Shown here: in pieces, positions 43,490-53,430 of the stretch
Position numbering within the stretch: the first letter of the stretch is position 1
Layout of the letters: every line of letters starts with the position of its first letter
Assembly (NCBI RefSeq): GCF_022711995.1
Contig: NZ_JALAHI010000130.1
Span: forward strand, 1-57,753
Reading direction: 5' to 3'
Source: Enterococcus sp.
GTDB taxonomy: Bacteria; Bacillota; Bacilli; Lactobacillales; Enterococcaceae
DNA: 57,753 bases
The notes under the pieces: generated by a model
Seen by the model: the letters and a program-made list of their open reading frames with translations, nothing else
Told to the model about the DNA's origin: nothing
Database searches by the model: none
Translations under genes and position numbers: made by a program

Positions 43490-44023
43490 TTACAGGGAAG
43501 CATATGGCACAAAACTAGGAATCTCGCCGTCAAACTGCTGTAGTTCTTTTTGCATCCATAAGACATCGTACCACTGATTAAATTTGTGACCGATTTTTGG
43601 AAAAAAAGCTACTTCTTTATAGCCGAATTTCTGATGGAATCGTACACTGCCCTCATTTCCAGCGGTAATGCAGGCTGTCAAATTCACGATGTTTTGCTTT
43701 TTCAATTCAGACTCTAACTGTTGATAAAGCCTGGTGCCTATCCCTTTTGCTTTTACCTCTTGATCAATGTAAACTGTCACTTCTGTCGTCCAATCGTATG
43801 CCGCTCGTGTTTTATAAGCGGTGGCATAAGCGTACCCCAAGATAACCCCATTCTCTTCCGCAATCAAATAAGGATAACGCTGAAGGGTCTCTGCAATCCG
43901 CTGAGCAAATGCTTCTTCCGTCGGGATCTCGGTTTCAAAAGTAATAGCCGTTTGGGTCACATAAGGGGCATAAATTTTCAGCAATGCTCTGGCATCTGCG
44001 CTAGTAGCCTGGCGAATGTTCAT
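43490..44023 (-). CDS. GNAT N-acetyltransferase, phosphinothricin acetyltransferase-like
   Basis: This 177-residue acetyltransferase has the acetyl-CoA site VKAKGIGTRLYQQLE (Q/R-x-x-G-x-G/A) and the FHQKFGYKEVAFFPKIGHKF segment typical of the PAT subfamily (methionine sulfoximine/phosphinothricin-type amines). It is not in an operon with neighbours. A weak hairpin followed by TTTTTTTT at about 43456-43482 may terminate it. Confidence 0.85.
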   Translation of the reverse strand: MNIRQATSADARALLKIYAPYVTQTAITFETEIPTEEAFAQRIAETLQRYPYLIAEENGVILGYAYATAYKTRAAYDWTTEVTVYIDQEVKAKGIGTRLYQQLESELKKQNIVNLTACITAGNEGSVRFHQKFGYKEVAFFPKIGHKFNQWYDVLWMQKELQQFDGEIPSFVPYASL

Positions 44024-44068
44024 ATCATTCCTTCTCTCTTCAAATTTTTATCAGTATACCTTTCCAAC

Positions 44069-44106
44069 AAAAAAAAGACAATCCTTGATTTAAAATCAGG
44101 ATCATC
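44069..44106 (-). terminator. Terminator after the lipid kinase gene
   Basis: On the minus strand GATGATCCTGATTT pairs with AAATCAAGGATTGTC with a bulge and is followed by TTTTTTTT. Confidence 0.8.
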
Positions 44107-44119
44107 TTTTCACTTTACG

Positions 44120-45025
44120 TTACCCTTGATGGTTTTCTCCACAAAACACTGTAAGATGTTGCGGCAATACTTGCAGTGTAATCGGTAATTTTGGGCCAGG
44201 GTCTCCATCGACATTGGTTTCGATCGTTGCTTCATCCAGAATATTGATCTGTGCTTTCTCAAAAGCCAAATACCCGATGGATTCGTTGGATTCTGTTACT
44301 CCTTTTAGCAATTCAGGAATACTCTTGATAGTTTCCCAAAGATTACTATCTTTAATGTAGATTAAGTGTAGCTTTCCGTCACTCGTACTTGCTTTTGGTA
44401 ACAACGATTCAAACCCACCAATTGAATTCGATGAGCCTATAATCAGTGTACTACTTTCTACGGTGGTTTCTATTGCCTCTTGACCACTAGTGATAATTTC
44501 AAAGGGATGACTTTCATTTTTGCGGACTTCCCGCAACCCAGAAAGGAAATAAGCCATTTTTCCAAGTTTCGTTTTTTCTTCAACTTCCACATTGTTGATA
44601 GCCGCTGGAATGATGCCAATCGCCACTACATTCATAAAATAAGCATCATTGATTTTCCCAATATCGATGTTGCGAGAATGATCCAGCGAAAACGATTCGA
44701 TCGCTTCTTTAGGATCAAGAGGAATAGCCAATGCACGAGCCAAGTCATTGACTGTCCCTAAAGGAAAAAAGCCAAAACGCGGACGCTCCTCATGACTAGC
44801 AAGACCACTGATTGCTTCATTGACCGTCCCATCGCCACCCATTGCAAACACACTGTCGACGGAGCCGACCGCTTCAGATGCAAAACGCTGGGCATCACCA
44901 GCTTTTTCGGTGTGTGCAACAGACACTTCATCAAATAGTTCCTGCAATTTTTTTGTTGCCAATTCCTCGTACTCTGTGGCCTTCTCGCCTCCTGAGCTAG
45001 GATTCACAATCAATAATGCTTTCAT
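44120..45025 (-). CDS. Diacylglycerol kinase family lipid kinase
   Basis: This 301-residue lipid kinase of the DagK/YegS type has the catalytic-domain motif FAMGGDGTVNEAISGL and FGFFPLGTVNDLARALAI. It returns diacylglycerol, released during lipoteichoic acid synthesis, to phosphatidic acid. It lies 129 bases after the phosphonate-type permease gene and may be read alone. Confidence 0.9.
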   Translation of the reverse strand: MKALLIVNPSSGGEKATEYEELATKKLQELFDEVSVAHTEKAGDAQRFASEAVGSVDSVFAMGGDGTVNEAISGLASHEERPRFGFFPLGTVNDLARALAIPLDPKEAIESFSLDHSRNIDIGKINDAYFMNVVAIGIIPAAINNVEVEEKTKLGKMAYFLSGLREVRKNESHPFEIITSGQEAIETTVESSTLIIGSSNSIGGFESLLPKASTSDGKLHLIYIKDSNLWETIKSIPELLKGVTESNESIGYLAFEKAQINILDEATIETNVDGDPGPKLPITLQVLPQHLTVFCGENHQG

Positions 45026-45154
45026 TTACGCTGCCTCCTTGTTAGTCCTTTTCATAGATTAGTATAACAAAGAGCTACTCAATCTGTCTTTTTTTGCAAC
45101 TTATCGCTAATCCTTCGCTAGTTTGTTTACTTTGCCTAATCAACCGAGTGTTTT

Positions 45155-45940
45155 TTAGACTAATCGTTTGCGTAAACGTCCCGAAATGAAATCAATACAG
45201 GTGACGGTCAGGATAATCCCAAGCAAAATAATCCCTACACGGCTCCAGGACCGTGCATTAATTGCAAAAATCATCGGCGTACCGATCCCTCCAGCTCCTA
45301 CCATGCCAAGAATCGATGCCGAACGAACTGCTAGTTCAAAACGATATAAAGTAAACGACAAGAATTCTGGGATCAACTGCGGCAAAGTTGCAAATCCTAA
45401 CACACTCCACCGGTTTCCTCCTGCACTAATAACCGATTCCGAAGGTCCTTGATCCATGTTTTCTATTGCTTCACTGTATAATTTTGCCAACATCCCTATG
45501 GAATGGACACTTACGGCTAAAACACCTGCAAAAGATCCCGGACCGACCGTTTTAATAAACAGGATAGCTAGAACAATCTCAGGAAAGGTACGGATCGCTG
45601 TCAAGATGACTTTTCCAGTCCCCGATAATAAGCGAGGCGTATTTTTGCTCCGGGCCGCCCAAAATGCAAAAGGAATACTGAGCAAAGAAGAAATAAAAGT
45701 TCCCACAAATGCAATCGCTACAGTTTCGACCATTAGACTGATCAAATCTTCACCATCTCCGGTATAGACATAACTCCAATCCGGATGAATCAATCCATAA
45801 AAGATCGCCCCTAAAATTTGGCCAACATTTTCTTTGATACCTGCTAAGGGAATTCCTGCAAATGCCCAAATATAAATCGCTGCTAAAATAAGAAAAAGTA
45901 CCCATTTTCGTTTCTTTTTCGGTTCTGCTGGCAACATCAT
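45155..45940 (-). CDS. phnE: Phosphonate-type ABC transporter permease PhnE (second)
   Basis: This 261-residue permease has six membrane segments and the transport loop PSESVISAGGNRWSVLGFATLPQL. Its start overlaps the preceding permease by 4 bases (ATGA). A two-permease arrangement occurs in several Gram-positive phosphonate-type importers. Confidence 0.9.
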   Translation of the reverse strand: MMLPAEPKKKRKWVLFLILAAIYIWAFAGIPLAGIKENVGQILGAIFYGLIHPDWSYVYTGDGEDLISLMVETVAIAFVGTFISSLLSIPFAFWAARSKNTPRLLSGTGKVILTAIRTFPEIVLAILFIKTVGPGSFAGVLAVSVHSIGMLAKLYSEAIENMDQGPSESVISAGGNRWSVLGFATLPQLIPEFLSFTLYRFELAVRSASILGMVGAGGIGTPMIFAINARSWSRVGIILLGIILTVTCIDFISGRLRKRLV

Positions 45941-46719
45941 AGCAATCGCTCCCTTACTCTATTACTGATGGTATCAATCAGAAGAACAACGATAAAAATC
46001 GCCAAAACGATAATTGCCGTTTGATCGTAGCGAAATTGACTCAATGACCGTTGCAAAAAGACACCGATTCCTCCTGCGCCGATATACCCTAAGATCGTTG
46101 AGGCCCGCACATTGATCTCAAAAGCGTACAACAGATAACTCAAAAAATGACTCATCACCTGCGGAAGTACCGCGTAACGGATAATCGCCAGTTTCGATCC
46201 ACCTGATGCTGTGACAGCCTCGATCGGTCCCGCATCAATCGTTTCAATCGACTCATAAAATAATTTCGTAATCATTCCAAATGAAAAGATGGAAATTGAA
46301 ATCACACCAGCTACCGGACCAATACCGACAATGGCCACGAACAAGGCTGCCAACATCAAATCGGGAATCGTTCGTACAATATTCAAAAGGAAGCGAAAAA
46401 GCCCCGATAACCAAGGAATGGTTATAATATTTCTGGCTGCCAGCAAAGAAAAGGGCAAAGCAACGAGTGCGCCAAAGGTTGTTCCGACAATCGCCATTTG
46501 AATGGTTTGGAGAAGAGGCTCCACAATAATCGTACTATAGGACCAATCCGGCTGTAGCATTTTTATCAGTATCACATTCATTTGATCCGCATTTTCAAAA
46601 AAACGGCGAAGATCGACGCCCGTAATCGAACCACTCAAAATCAGAACGAGCAAAAAAAGCACCAACCAAAGGAGATTTTTCCATAGCCCACTACGTTTAG
46701 GCAACAGTTGAGTGGTCAT
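45937..46719 (-). CDS. phnE: Phosphonate-type ABC transporter permease PhnE (first)
   Basis: This 260-residue permease has a signal-like first helix ([19 protein letters not shown]) and the EAA-like loop [21 protein letters not shown]. It overlaps phnC by 4 bases. Confidence 0.9.
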   Translation of the reverse strand: MTTQLLPKRSGLWKNLLWLVLFLLVLILSGSITGVDLRRFFENADQMNVILIKMLQPDWSYSTIIVEPLLQTIQMAIVGTTFGALVALPFSLLAARNIITIPWLSGLFRFLLNIVRTIPDLMLAALFVAIVGIGPVAGVISISIFSFGMITKLFYESIETIDAGPIEAVTASGGSKLAIIRYAVLPQVMSHFLSYLLYAFEINVRASTILGYIGAGGIGVFLQRSLSQFRYDQTAIIVLAIFIVVLLIDTISNRVRERLL

Positions 46720-47504
46720 TCTTCTTTGCCTCCTTGCTCTTCGATAATCTCACTGCCGTAGATTTCTTTTAATTTTTGATCAGTGGCTTCACGAACAGGA
46801 CCATCAAAAACAAGACGACCATCACGTAACCCAATGATCCGTGTACCATAGTCTCTCGCCAATTGCACGGAATGCAAATTAACGACGATCGTAATACCCA
46901 ACTCTTGATTGATCCGCTTTAAATCACTCATAACCTTTTCTGTTGTCATGGGATCCAGAGAAGCAACCGGCTCATCCGCTAAAATGATTTTTGGCTCCTG
47001 AGTCAATGCCCGTGCAATCGAGACCCGCTGTTGCTGGCCACCAGACAACTGATCAGCTCTTGTGTAGACTTTTTCGGCTAGATTCACTCTTTGCAGCGAC
47101 TGATAGGCTAATTCTTTATCCCCTTGAGGAAACAGTCCCAAAAGCATCCTTAACGTTGGATGGTAAGCCACTCGTCCTGTAAGAACATTTCTTAAGACAC
47201 TCGAACGTTTCACCAAATTGAAACTTTGGAAAATCATGCCAATGTCTCGGCGAATCAAGCGCAGTTCTTTGCCCTTTGCTTTTGTAATGGAGCGATTATC
47301 AATCAAAATTTCCCCACTGGTAATTTCGTGCAAACGATTGATGGAGCGCAGCATGGTGGATTTCCCCGCCCCGGACAAACCAACAACGATCACGAATTCC
47401 CCTTGATTGATGTCAATGTTCAAGTCTTTTAATCCCAACACACCATTGGGATATTCTTTTGTTACATTTCTAAACGAAATGATCGGTTCATTTGCTAATG
47501 CCAT
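46716..47504 (-). CDS. phnC: Phosphonate-type ABC transporter ATP-binding protein
   Basis: This 262-residue ATPase has Walker [10 protein letters not shown], signature LSGGQQQRV and Walker [14 protein letters not shown]. It matches the PhnC subfamily. With the lipoprotein and two permeases it makes a complete importer. No C-P lyase or phosphonatase genes are present in the window, so the substrate could be phosphate esters, phosphite or a phosphonate. Confidence 0.92.
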   Translation of the reverse strand: MALANEPIISFRNVTKEYPNGVLGLKDLNIDINQGEFVIVVGLSGAGKSTMLRSINRLHEITSGEILIDNRSITKAKGKELRLIRRDIGMIFQSFNLVKRSSVLRNVLTGRVAYHPTLRMLLGLFPQGDKELAYQSLQRVNLAEKVYTRADQLSGGQQQRVSIARALTQEPKIILADEPVASLDPMTTEKVMSDLKRINQELGITIVVNLHSVQLARDYGTRIIGLRDGRLVFDGPVREATDQKLKEIYGSEIIEEQGGKEE

Positions 47505-47546
47505 GGTTCTCCTACTTTCTCTTATTTCCTACTCCTATACAATTGA

Positions 47547-47575
47547 AAAGGGTATCTCTTGCTACGATACCCTTT
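47547..47575 (-). terminator. Hairpin between phnD and phnC (partial terminator)
   Basis: On the minus strand AAAGGGTATC and GATACCCTTT form an exact 10-bp stem with a 9-base loop followed by TTTTC. The T run is weak, as in attenuators that let the abundant binding protein out-express the membrane genes. Confidence 0.6.
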
Positions 47576-47583
47576 CCCACTGC

Positions 47584-48510
47584 TTATTGTCCTACTTGTT
47601 TTGCATATTCACGAACAATATCAAAATTACTATCTTTGGAAACGACATAGCCTTCATGAGAGTAAATATCCGAAATGATCTGATGCCCCTCTTCATCTTT
47701 ACCAATGGCGATGAAGGCATCTTGGATTTTTTTGTCCCATTCTTCACTCATATCACTACGAACACTAATGGTGTCATTCGGGATTGGTTCCGTATAATAC
47801 ATCGGTTCGACGTCATTCATAATTTCTGGATAATCTTTTTTCACTGTATTTCGCGCATCTTCAAAAACGAAAGCCGCATCCACATCTCCGTTTAAGACAG
47901 CCAAGACTGCTTGGTCATGTCCTTTGACTTGGACTGTCGTTACATCCTTGTTGATGTCTATCCCTTCTTTTTGAAGTTCCGCGACTGGCCAAACATACCC
48001 CGCCGAAGAAGTCACGTCTTGTGTAGCGATCGTCTTCCCTTTCAAATCAGCCAATTCCTTGATATCGCTGCCGCTCTTGACCACAACCATTGATCGATAG
48101 CTATCCACCAATTCATCTGTCGCTTCCCCACCAGGCTGTTTGATCCCATATCGTTGTGCCTGCAGCAACACTTTTACATTGCTTTGTTCATGGGCCAAAA
48201 CATAAGCATTCGGAGGCAAAAAGCCCACATCCACTTGCTTAGAAGCCATAGCTTCGACGATCGTATTGTAATCCGTTGAAACACTTACTGTAACTGGAAT
48301 TCCTAGTTTATCACTTAGCAGCTTTTCCAGCGGTTTTGCTTTAGCCTCTAGCGTTTCTGCTGCTTGCGAAGGCACAAACTGAACTGTCAACTTTTCTGGA
48401 ACATATTGATCCTCTGCACTCGAACTAGATTCTCCCGCTCCACAAGCTGCTAATGCCAATCCAGTTACTAACCCTAATCCAACGATTCCTACCTTTTTCC
48501 AAACCTTCAT
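47584..48510 (-). CDS. phnD: Phosphonate/phosphate-type substrate-binding lipoprotein
   Basis: This 308-residue lipoprotein has a signal peptide ending in LALAAC (lipobox Cys at about 23), then a PhnD-like periplasmic-binding fold (LTVQFVPSQAAETLEAKAKP, VDVGFLPPNAYVLA and QDVTSSAGYVWPV). The gene begins the phnD-C-E-E operon and has a clear promoter upstream. Confidence 0.92.
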   Translation of the reverse strand: MKVWKKVGIVGLGLVTGLALAACGAGESSSSAEDQYVPEKLTVQFVPSQAAETLEAKAKPLEKLLSDKLGIPVTVSVSTDYNTIVEAMASKQVDVGFLPPNAYVLAHEQSNVKVLLQAQRYGIKQPGGEATDELVDSYRSMVVVKSGSDIKELADLKGKTIATQDVTSSAGYVWPVAELQKEGIDINKDVTTVQVKGHDQAVLAVLNGDVDAAFVFEDARNTVKKDYPEIMNDVEPMYYTEPIPNDTISVRSDMSEEWDKKIQDAFIAIGKDEEGHQIISDIYSHEGYVVSKDSNFDIVREYAKQVGQ

Positions 48511-48568
48511 TCTTCTTCTCCTTTGTGTTAAAAATTAGAACAACCAATTAACGAACTTTACCTTTTTG

Positions 48569-48597
48569 ATTATAGAAAAACGTACATTTAATTACAA
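48569..48597 (-). promoter_or_regulatory. phnD operon promoter
   Basis: On the minus strand TTGTAA (-35, 48597-48592), a 17-base spacer and a perfect TATAAT (-10, 48574-48569), about 60 bases before the phnD ATG. Confidence 0.8.
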
Positions 48598-48699
48598 CTT
48601 TTTTTCGCTATAAATGGGTATTTTTTTAGTTAAATCAAGCGAATCACGAACATTAACTTGTGTGTCTTTTCTCAATCAAAGTGTATTTCACAGTCTGTC

Positions 48700-48739
48700 A
48701 ATTGCTTTGCTCTACTTTAAAAAGAGTACCAAAGCAATT
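48700..48739. other. Perfect-ended hairpin in the gap upstream of phnD
   Basis: AATTGCTTTG (48700-48709) and CAAAGCAATT (48730-48739) are exact inverted copies and enclose a second partial pair (TACTTT with AAAGAGTA). It lies about 100 bases upstream of the phnD promoter. The rest of the 515-base phnD-acetyltransferase gap (48511-49025) holds only the phnD promoter and the acetyltransferase terminator; no gene is seen. Confidence 0.45.
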
Positions 48740-48962
48740 TATTGTTTGTATTTACAACACGTAAAGTTTCTGTTAACCCTCTCGGAGATAGTTGTGATCT
48801 ATTGGACATGTCATCAATCAGAAAACATTCCTTTTTTGAGGCTACAATTCTCTCTCCTCATCTACCAGCAGCTAGTTTGACGAAATTACCAAAATTTTGA
48901 AGAGACACATCGAAAAGATGACCGCCTATTCTTCCCCGCACTTACAGCAGTCTTTCAAGCGC

Positions 48963-49011
48963 AAAAAAACTCATGGCTGTCGGATCCTCACATCCAACAA
49001 CACCATGAGTT
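48963..49011 (-). terminator. Terminator after the second GNAT gene
   Basis: On the minus strand AACTCATGG pairs with CCATGAGTT across a 26-base loop and is followed by a run of T residues. Confidence 0.7.
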
Positions 49012-49025
49012 TATTTTCGGCTGGA

Positions 49026-49478
49026 TTATCGCCATTCTTTCAACAACACAGTCTCGTCATTTACAAGTTCTCCTGTTGCCACAAATCCAAAACCTTCGTA
49101 CATCTGTTTAGCGATCGTATTTTCTTTCACCGAAGAAATCCTTAGTTCTTTTGCTTGGATCGTCTGCCGAAACCATTCAATCGCTGCTTCCATTGCCTGT
49201 GTCCCATATCCTTTTTGCTGAAAGCGATGATCAATCATAAATCGCTCGATCCACCATGATTCTTTGGCATAATCTTCATCCGCTTCATAATAACTAAACA
49301 ATAAGAAACCGATCATTTCTTCCTGGTGATAAATCGCGAAAGCCTGCCGCGGTTCTTCATATACAGCTTCTAGCAAAGAGTACCAATTAGGACTAACAAA
49401 ATTTTCTTGCGCTGCAGTGGTTTTCAGTTCGATACAACTGCGATAATTCTCTTTTATGATTGGTTTTAACTGGATCAT
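49026..49478 (-). CDS. GNAT family N-acetyltransferase
   Basis: This 150-residue acetyltransferase has the acetyl-CoA signature FQQKGYGTQAMEAAIEW and the substrate-side segment MYEGFGFVATGE. It resembles spermidine/aminoglycoside-type GNAT proteins in a general way, but the substrate cannot be told. It is monocistronic. Confidence 0.82.
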   Translation of the reverse strand: MIQLKPIIKENYRSCIELKTTAAQENFVSPNWYSLLEAVYEEPRQAFAIYHQEEMIGFLLFSYYEADEDYAKESWWIERFMIDHRFQQKGYGTQAMEAAIEWFRQTIQAKELRISSVKENTIAKQMYEGFGFVATGELVNDETVLLKEWR

Positions 49479-49571
49479 TTTCCACCTCCACTAATTAAAT
49501 CGCTTTCAAGTCCAATAAACAAAAAAACAGATGATTCACTAAAAATATAGTAAATCATCTGGCTGTTTTTA

Positions 49572-49865
49572 TTAAGCTTCTTGCGCTACTGGGTATACAG
49601 AAACTTGCTTTTTGTCGCGGCCTTTGCGTTCGAAACGAACAACGCCGTCAACTTTTGCAAATAATGTATCATCTCCACCGATACCTACGTTTACTCCTGG
49701 GTAAATTTTAGTACCGCGTTGGCGATAAAGGATTGATCCACCTGAAACAGTTTGACCATCAGCACGTTTAGCACCTAAACGTTTTGATTGAGAGTCGCGT
49801 CCGTTAGAAGTAGAACCGCCACCTTTTTTGTGAGCGAAGAATTGCAAATTCATTTTCATCAACAT
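49572..49865 (-). CDS. rpmA: 50S ribosomal protein L27
   Basis: This 97-residue L27 has the N-terminal extension found in Firmicutes, ending in NLQFF before [16 protein letters not shown]. That extension is removed by the protease Prp, encoded next to it. The ATG at 49863-49865 follows TAGGAGGTG by about 6 bases; earlier in-frame codons are ignored. It is the last gene of the rplU-prp-rpmA operon. Confidence 0.97.
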   Translation of the reverse strand: MLMKMNLQFFAHKKGGGSTSNGRDSQSKRLGAKRADGQTVSGGSILYRQRGTKIYPGVNVGIGGDDTLFAKVDGVVRFERKGRDKKQVSVYPVAQEA

Positions 49866-49877
49866 GAGATGCACCTC

Positions 49878-50222
49878 CTAATTTTCTTTGATTGTTTTGA
49901 TTTGGATATAATCGCTGTATTCTTCTTGAACAGATTGCAGACCAATCAATAGATTCTCTAAAAGAATCTGAGAGATATTCGACTGCTCCTGGGTCAATCG
50001 AGGAACAAGTTTAACAAGAAGGTAGCCACCTTCCTCATTGTTCGCTTCAACGATTGGCGTTACACCAGCCAAAGCATCGATCCCATTTACCGCACTGATC
50101 GCTAATGCTGAAGCAGCTGCGCAGACGATGTCTTTGCCATATTCTCCTGCTTGCGCGTGACCGGTAAGTTCAAAAGAAATAATCCGACCAGAGTCATTAC
50201 GCTTGAATGTCCCTATGATCAT
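49878..50222 (-). CDS. prp: Ribosomal-processing cysteine protease Prp
   Basis: This 114-residue protease has catalytic His in LTGHAQAG and Cys in DIVCAAASAL, and cleaves the L27 N-terminus. Two ATGs lie six bases apart. TAGGG is 8 bases before the second (50222) but only 2 bases before the first, so the second is preferred. Its position between rplU and rpmA is diagnostic. Confidence 0.93.
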   Translation of the reverse strand: MIIGTFKRNDSGRIISFELTGHAQAGEYGKDIVCAAASALAISAVNGIDALAGVTPIVEANNEEGGYLLVKLVPRLTQEQSNISQILLENLLIGLQSVQEEYSDYIQIKTIKEN

Positions 50223-50249
50223 ATTCATTACCCTACTTTTTCGTAAGAA

Positions 50250-50558
50250 TTATGCATTGATTGCGTCAATAACAACTTTTGTGTAAGGTTGACGGTGACC
50301 TTGTTTACGGTGTGTATGTTTTTTAGGTTTGTATTTGAAAGTTACGACTTTCTTTTGTTTGCCGTGTTTTTCTACAGTTCCTTCAACAGTTGCACCAGCA
50401 ACGATTGGGGCACCAACTTTTGTTGATTCGCCACCTACTAAGATCACTTCATCAAAAGTAACTTTTTGTCCAGCTTCTACATCTAATTTTTCAACATAGA
50501 TTGCTTGACCCACTTCAACTTTTACTTGTTTTCCACCAGTTTTGATAATTGCGTACAT
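50250..50558 (-). CDS. rplU: 50S ribosomal protein L21
   Basis: This 102-residue protein has the conserved start [17 protein letters not shown] and the C-terminal [16 protein letters not shown]. It is the first gene of the operon and is preceded by a structured leader. Confidence 0.97.
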   Translation of the reverse strand: MYAIIKTGGKQVKVEVGQAIYVEKLDVEAGQKVTFDEVILVGGESTKVGAPIVAGATVEGTVEKHGKQKKVVTFKYKPKKHTHRKQGHRQPYTKVVIDAINA

Positions 50559-50578
50559 GCTCTAAAGCACCTCCTTCT

Positions 50579-50665
50579 ATTATACTTAGACTCGCCATCC
50601 CAAGTGACTTTCGTACTTAATAACTTGTTCTGTGCGGTTGTAGCTGTGGAGTCCACAATTACAAC
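50579..50665 (-). ncRNA. Ribosomal protein L21 leader
   Basis: On the minus strand GTTGTA...GTGGACTCCAC...TACAAC forms a nested hairpin at the 5' end, followed later by GATGGCGAGTC, whose GAGTC can pair with the GACTC of the first loop. This matches my memory of the L21 leader family that lets excess L21 repress its own operon. Confidence 0.8.
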
Positions 50666-50671
50666 AGATTA

Positions 50672-50700
50672 ACTTTATCAAAATGTTTCCGTAAAGTCAA
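50672..50700 (-). promoter_or_regulatory. rplU operon promoter
   Basis: On the minus strand TTGACT (-35), a 17-base spacer and TAAAGT (-10) lie just upstream of the L21 leader. Confidence 0.75.
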
Positions 50701-50794
50701 TGAAAAATAAGGATTTATTTTCGTCATGTCACTTTACTATTTTTTTTAAGTAAGTTGTTTTACTATAGAAGAAAGAAACAAATGAGGTGTTAAA

Positions 50795-51442
50795 ATGAAC
50801 TACCCAAAAAAGCTGGCTGATTTGGTTATTGAACAATCGAAAGCCTTTCAGCTTGAAGGTTTTGTCCCAGGACAAGGTCCCCTTAACCCTAAATTAATGA
50901 TCGTTGGTGAAGCACCTGGACGTACTGAAATCGAGAACTTTATTCCTTTCAGTGGGCAAGCAGGCAAAGAGCTGATGGCCTCTTTAGCGTTAGCCGGACT
51001 GACACGTGAGGATGTATACATCACAAGTGCTGTACGCAGCCGCCCTTATTCGATCAAAGAGCGAATCAATAAACGAACGGGTGCTCCTGAAATAGTGCAT
51101 CCTAATCGAACACCAACAAAAAAAGAAGTCTTATTACACGCTCCTTTACTAGATTACGAAATCCAAAAAGTAGACCCGCCTTTGATTGCTACGGTTGGAA
51201 ATATCGGATTGCAGCGGTTATTAGGTAATCGGTTCTCCATTACAGAGGTCCATGGACAGCCAATCAAAAGTGTGATCCAACAGACAAATGCTGAAAAAAA
51301 TGGCTATATATGGTCTGACAAACAATACACGATCGTTCCTATGTATCATCCCGCTGCCATTTTTTATAATCGAACATTGGCTGAGCGGATCCAGCAAGAC
51401 TGGTCTGATTTGAATCGTATTCGAGCACACCTTTTATCATAA
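50795..51442 (+). CDS. Uracil-DNA glycosylase superfamily protein lacking cysteines
   Basis: This 215-residue protein has the superfamily motif 1 MIVGEAPGRTE and motif 2 PMYHPAAIFYN. Bacterial family 4 enzymes hold a [4Fe-4S] cluster through four cysteines, but this protein contains no cysteine at all. It therefore belongs to the cluster-free Firmicutes subgroup, whose activity is less certain. GAGGTG precedes the ATG. It is the only gene of its transcript, convergent with leuD. Confidence 0.82.
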   Translation: MNYPKKLADLVIEQSKAFQLEGFVPGQGPLNPKLMIVGEAPGRTEIENFIPFSGQAGKELMASLALAGLTREDVYITSAVRSRPYSIKERINKRTGAPEIVHPNRTPTKKEVLLHAPLLDYEIQKVDPPLIATVGNIGLQRLLGNRFSITEVHGQPIKSVIQQTNAEKNGYIWSDKQYTIVPMYHPAAIFYNRTLAERIQQDWSDLNRIRAHLLS

Positions 51443-51460
51443 CCACTTAGAATGCGGCAT

Positions 51461-52054
51461 TCAGTTGCTGCGATAATTTGGTATCGTCTTTTCATAAGCA
51501 GTGATTTTCTCTCCTTCTTGCAATGTGATACCAATTTCATCCAATCCATTGACTAGCTTATGCTTCCATGTGGCATCGATCTCAAATGCATAACTTGTTT
51601 GTTTGACGATCACTTGCTGGTTAGGAAGATCAATCGCAATTTTTTCATCAGGTGGCAAAGCAGCTAATTCCTGTCGAACGGGCAGTGGCAAAACGATGGG
51701 CAATAAGCCGTTTTTTGTTGCATTCATATAGAAAATATCGCTAAAGCTTCCAGCAATCACCGCGTGAAAGCCATAATCCATCAACGCCCAAGCCGCATGC
51801 TCACGGGAAGAACCCGCCCCGAAATTATCTCCTGTTATGAGAATCGATGCTTCTTGGTATTCGGGAAAATTCAAAATAAATTCAGGATTGGGTTGGCGCT
51901 TTGTCAAATAGCGCCAGTCATCAAAAAGGTATTGGCCAAAGCCGGTCTTTTCAACCCGTTTTAAATAATTTTTCGGTAAAATTTGATCGGTATCAATATT
52001 GTCATTCATTAACGGGATTGTTTTTCCTTGATAGTAAGTGAAGGCTTCCATCAA
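51461..52054 (-). CDS. leuD: 3-isopropylmalate dehydratase small subunit
   Basis: This 197-residue partner of LeuC has the conserved [14 protein letters not shown] motif and [12 protein letters not shown] near the N-terminus. It overlaps leuC by 4 bases (ATGA). It is the last leu gene. Confidence 0.95.
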   Translation of the reverse strand: MMEAFTYYQGKTIPLMNDNIDTDQILPKNYLKRVEKTGFGQYLFDDWRYLTKRQPNPEFILNFPEYQEASILITGDNFGAGSSREHAAWALMDYGFHAVIAGSFSDIFYMNATKNGLLPIVLPLPVRQELAALPPDEKIAIDLPNQQVIVKQTSYAFEIDATWKHKLVNGLDEIGITLQEGEKITAYEKTIPNYRSN

Positions 52055-53430
52055 CTTTTCCTCCCAACTATTTCTCGAACATCTACAAAGTGACCATGGA
52101 CAGCGGCAGCAGCGGCCATAGCAGGACTACATAAATGAGTTCGGGCATTTTTTCCTTGACGGCCGACGAAATTTCGGTTTGAAGTAGACGCACAATGAAC
52201 ACCAGCAGGTACTTTATCGGGATTCATCCCTAAACACATGGAACATCCAGGCTCTCGCCATTCAAATCCAGCCTCTTTAAACACTTGATCTAATCCTAGT
52301 TTTTCTGCAGCCCTTTTGACCGGTCGCGATCCGGGAACGACAATGCCAGTGACGCCTGCTTTGATTTTTTTGCCTGCTAAGATAGCGGCAGCTTCTTGCA
52401 GATCCGATAGTCTGCCATTGGTGCAAGAACCGATAAAGATGTATTCGATTGGAATATCTTGGGCTCGCTGTCCCGGATGGAGTGCCATGTACTGGTAAGC
52501 TTGTTCGTCATTATGATCACGGATTTCTGGAAATTGCTCGCTGACTGGCACCCCCATCTCAGGAGTAGTGCCCCAAGTGATATATGGTTCTAACTGAGAG
52601 GCATCAATCGTCAGCTGTGTATCAAAAATAGCGTCTTCGTCGGTTCGCAATGTCTGCCAATCTGCAATCGCATCAGCTAGCTCTTTTGGTGCATATTCCC
52701 GACCAGCAATATAGGTAAATGTCGTCTCATCAGGGGCGATCAATCCCATCTTCGCCCCACCTTCAATCGACATATTACAAATCGTCATGCGTTCCTCCAT
52801 CGACAAATTCCGGATTGTTTCGCCATAAAATTCAATGGCATGACCGACGCCAAAATCTGTGCCGTGAGCAGCGATCAACGCAAGAATGATGTCTTTGGCA
52901 TACACCCCCGGTTGAAGCGTTCCCTTAATCTCGATCCCCATACGTTTTGGTTTGGTTTGCCAAATGGTTTGCGTCGCAAACACATGCTCCACTTCACTGG
53001 TTCCAATCCCAAAGGCGATAGCACCGAATGCGCCATGAGTGGCTGTATGTGAATCCCCACAAACAATTATTTTGCCTGGTTGCGTCAGACCAACTTCCGG
53101 TCCCACCATATGCACGATTCCTTGTTTATCGGAGCCGTTGTCACACAAGTCTATCCCGAATTCTTGGCAGTTGGAACGCAATGTATCCATCTGTTTCTTT
53201 GCAATTAAATCAGTGATCGTAAAAATGTCTTTAGTGGGTACATTGTGATCCATTGTTGCGAAGGTTTTTTCTGGGCAACGCACACGACGACCTGCTTGCC
53301 GCAATCCTTCAAAGGCTTGAGGAGAAGTCACTTCATGGATCAGGTGCAAATCGACGTATAACAACTGTGCTTCGCCTTCTTTCAGCACTACATGGCGTTC
53401 CCAGAGTTTATCAAAGAGTGTTTTGCCCAT
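52051..53430 (-). CDS. leuC: 3-isopropylmalate dehydratase large subunit
   Basis: This 459-residue aconitase-family subunit binds a [4Fe-4S] cluster through Cys residues in IGSCTNGR and [11 protein letters not shown]. It isomerises 2-isopropylmalate to 3-isopropylmalate. It begins with ATG immediately after the leuB TGA. Confidence 0.97.
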   Translation of the reverse strand: MGKTLFDKLWERHVVLKEGEAQLLYVDLHLIHEVTSPQAFEGLRQAGRRVRCPEKTFATMDHNVPTKDIFTITDLIAKKQMDTLRSNCQEFGIDLCDNGSDKQGIVHMVGPEVGLTQPGKIIVCGDSHTATHGAFGAIAFGIGTSEVEHVFATQTIWQTKPKRMGIEIKGTLQPGVYAKDIILALIAAHGTDFGVGHAIEFYGETIRNLSMEERMTICNMSIEGGAKMGLIAPDETTFTYIAGREYAPKELADAIADWQTLRTDEDAIFDTQLTIDASQLEPYITWGTTPEMGVPVSEQFPEIRDHNDEQAYQYMALHPGQRAQDIPIEYIFIGSCTNGRLSDLQEAAAILAGKKIKAGVTGIVVPGSRPVKRAAEKLGLDQVFKEAGFEWREPGCSMCLGMNPDKVPAGVHCASTSNRNFVGRQGKNARTHLCSPAMAAAAAVHGHFVDVREIVGRKS

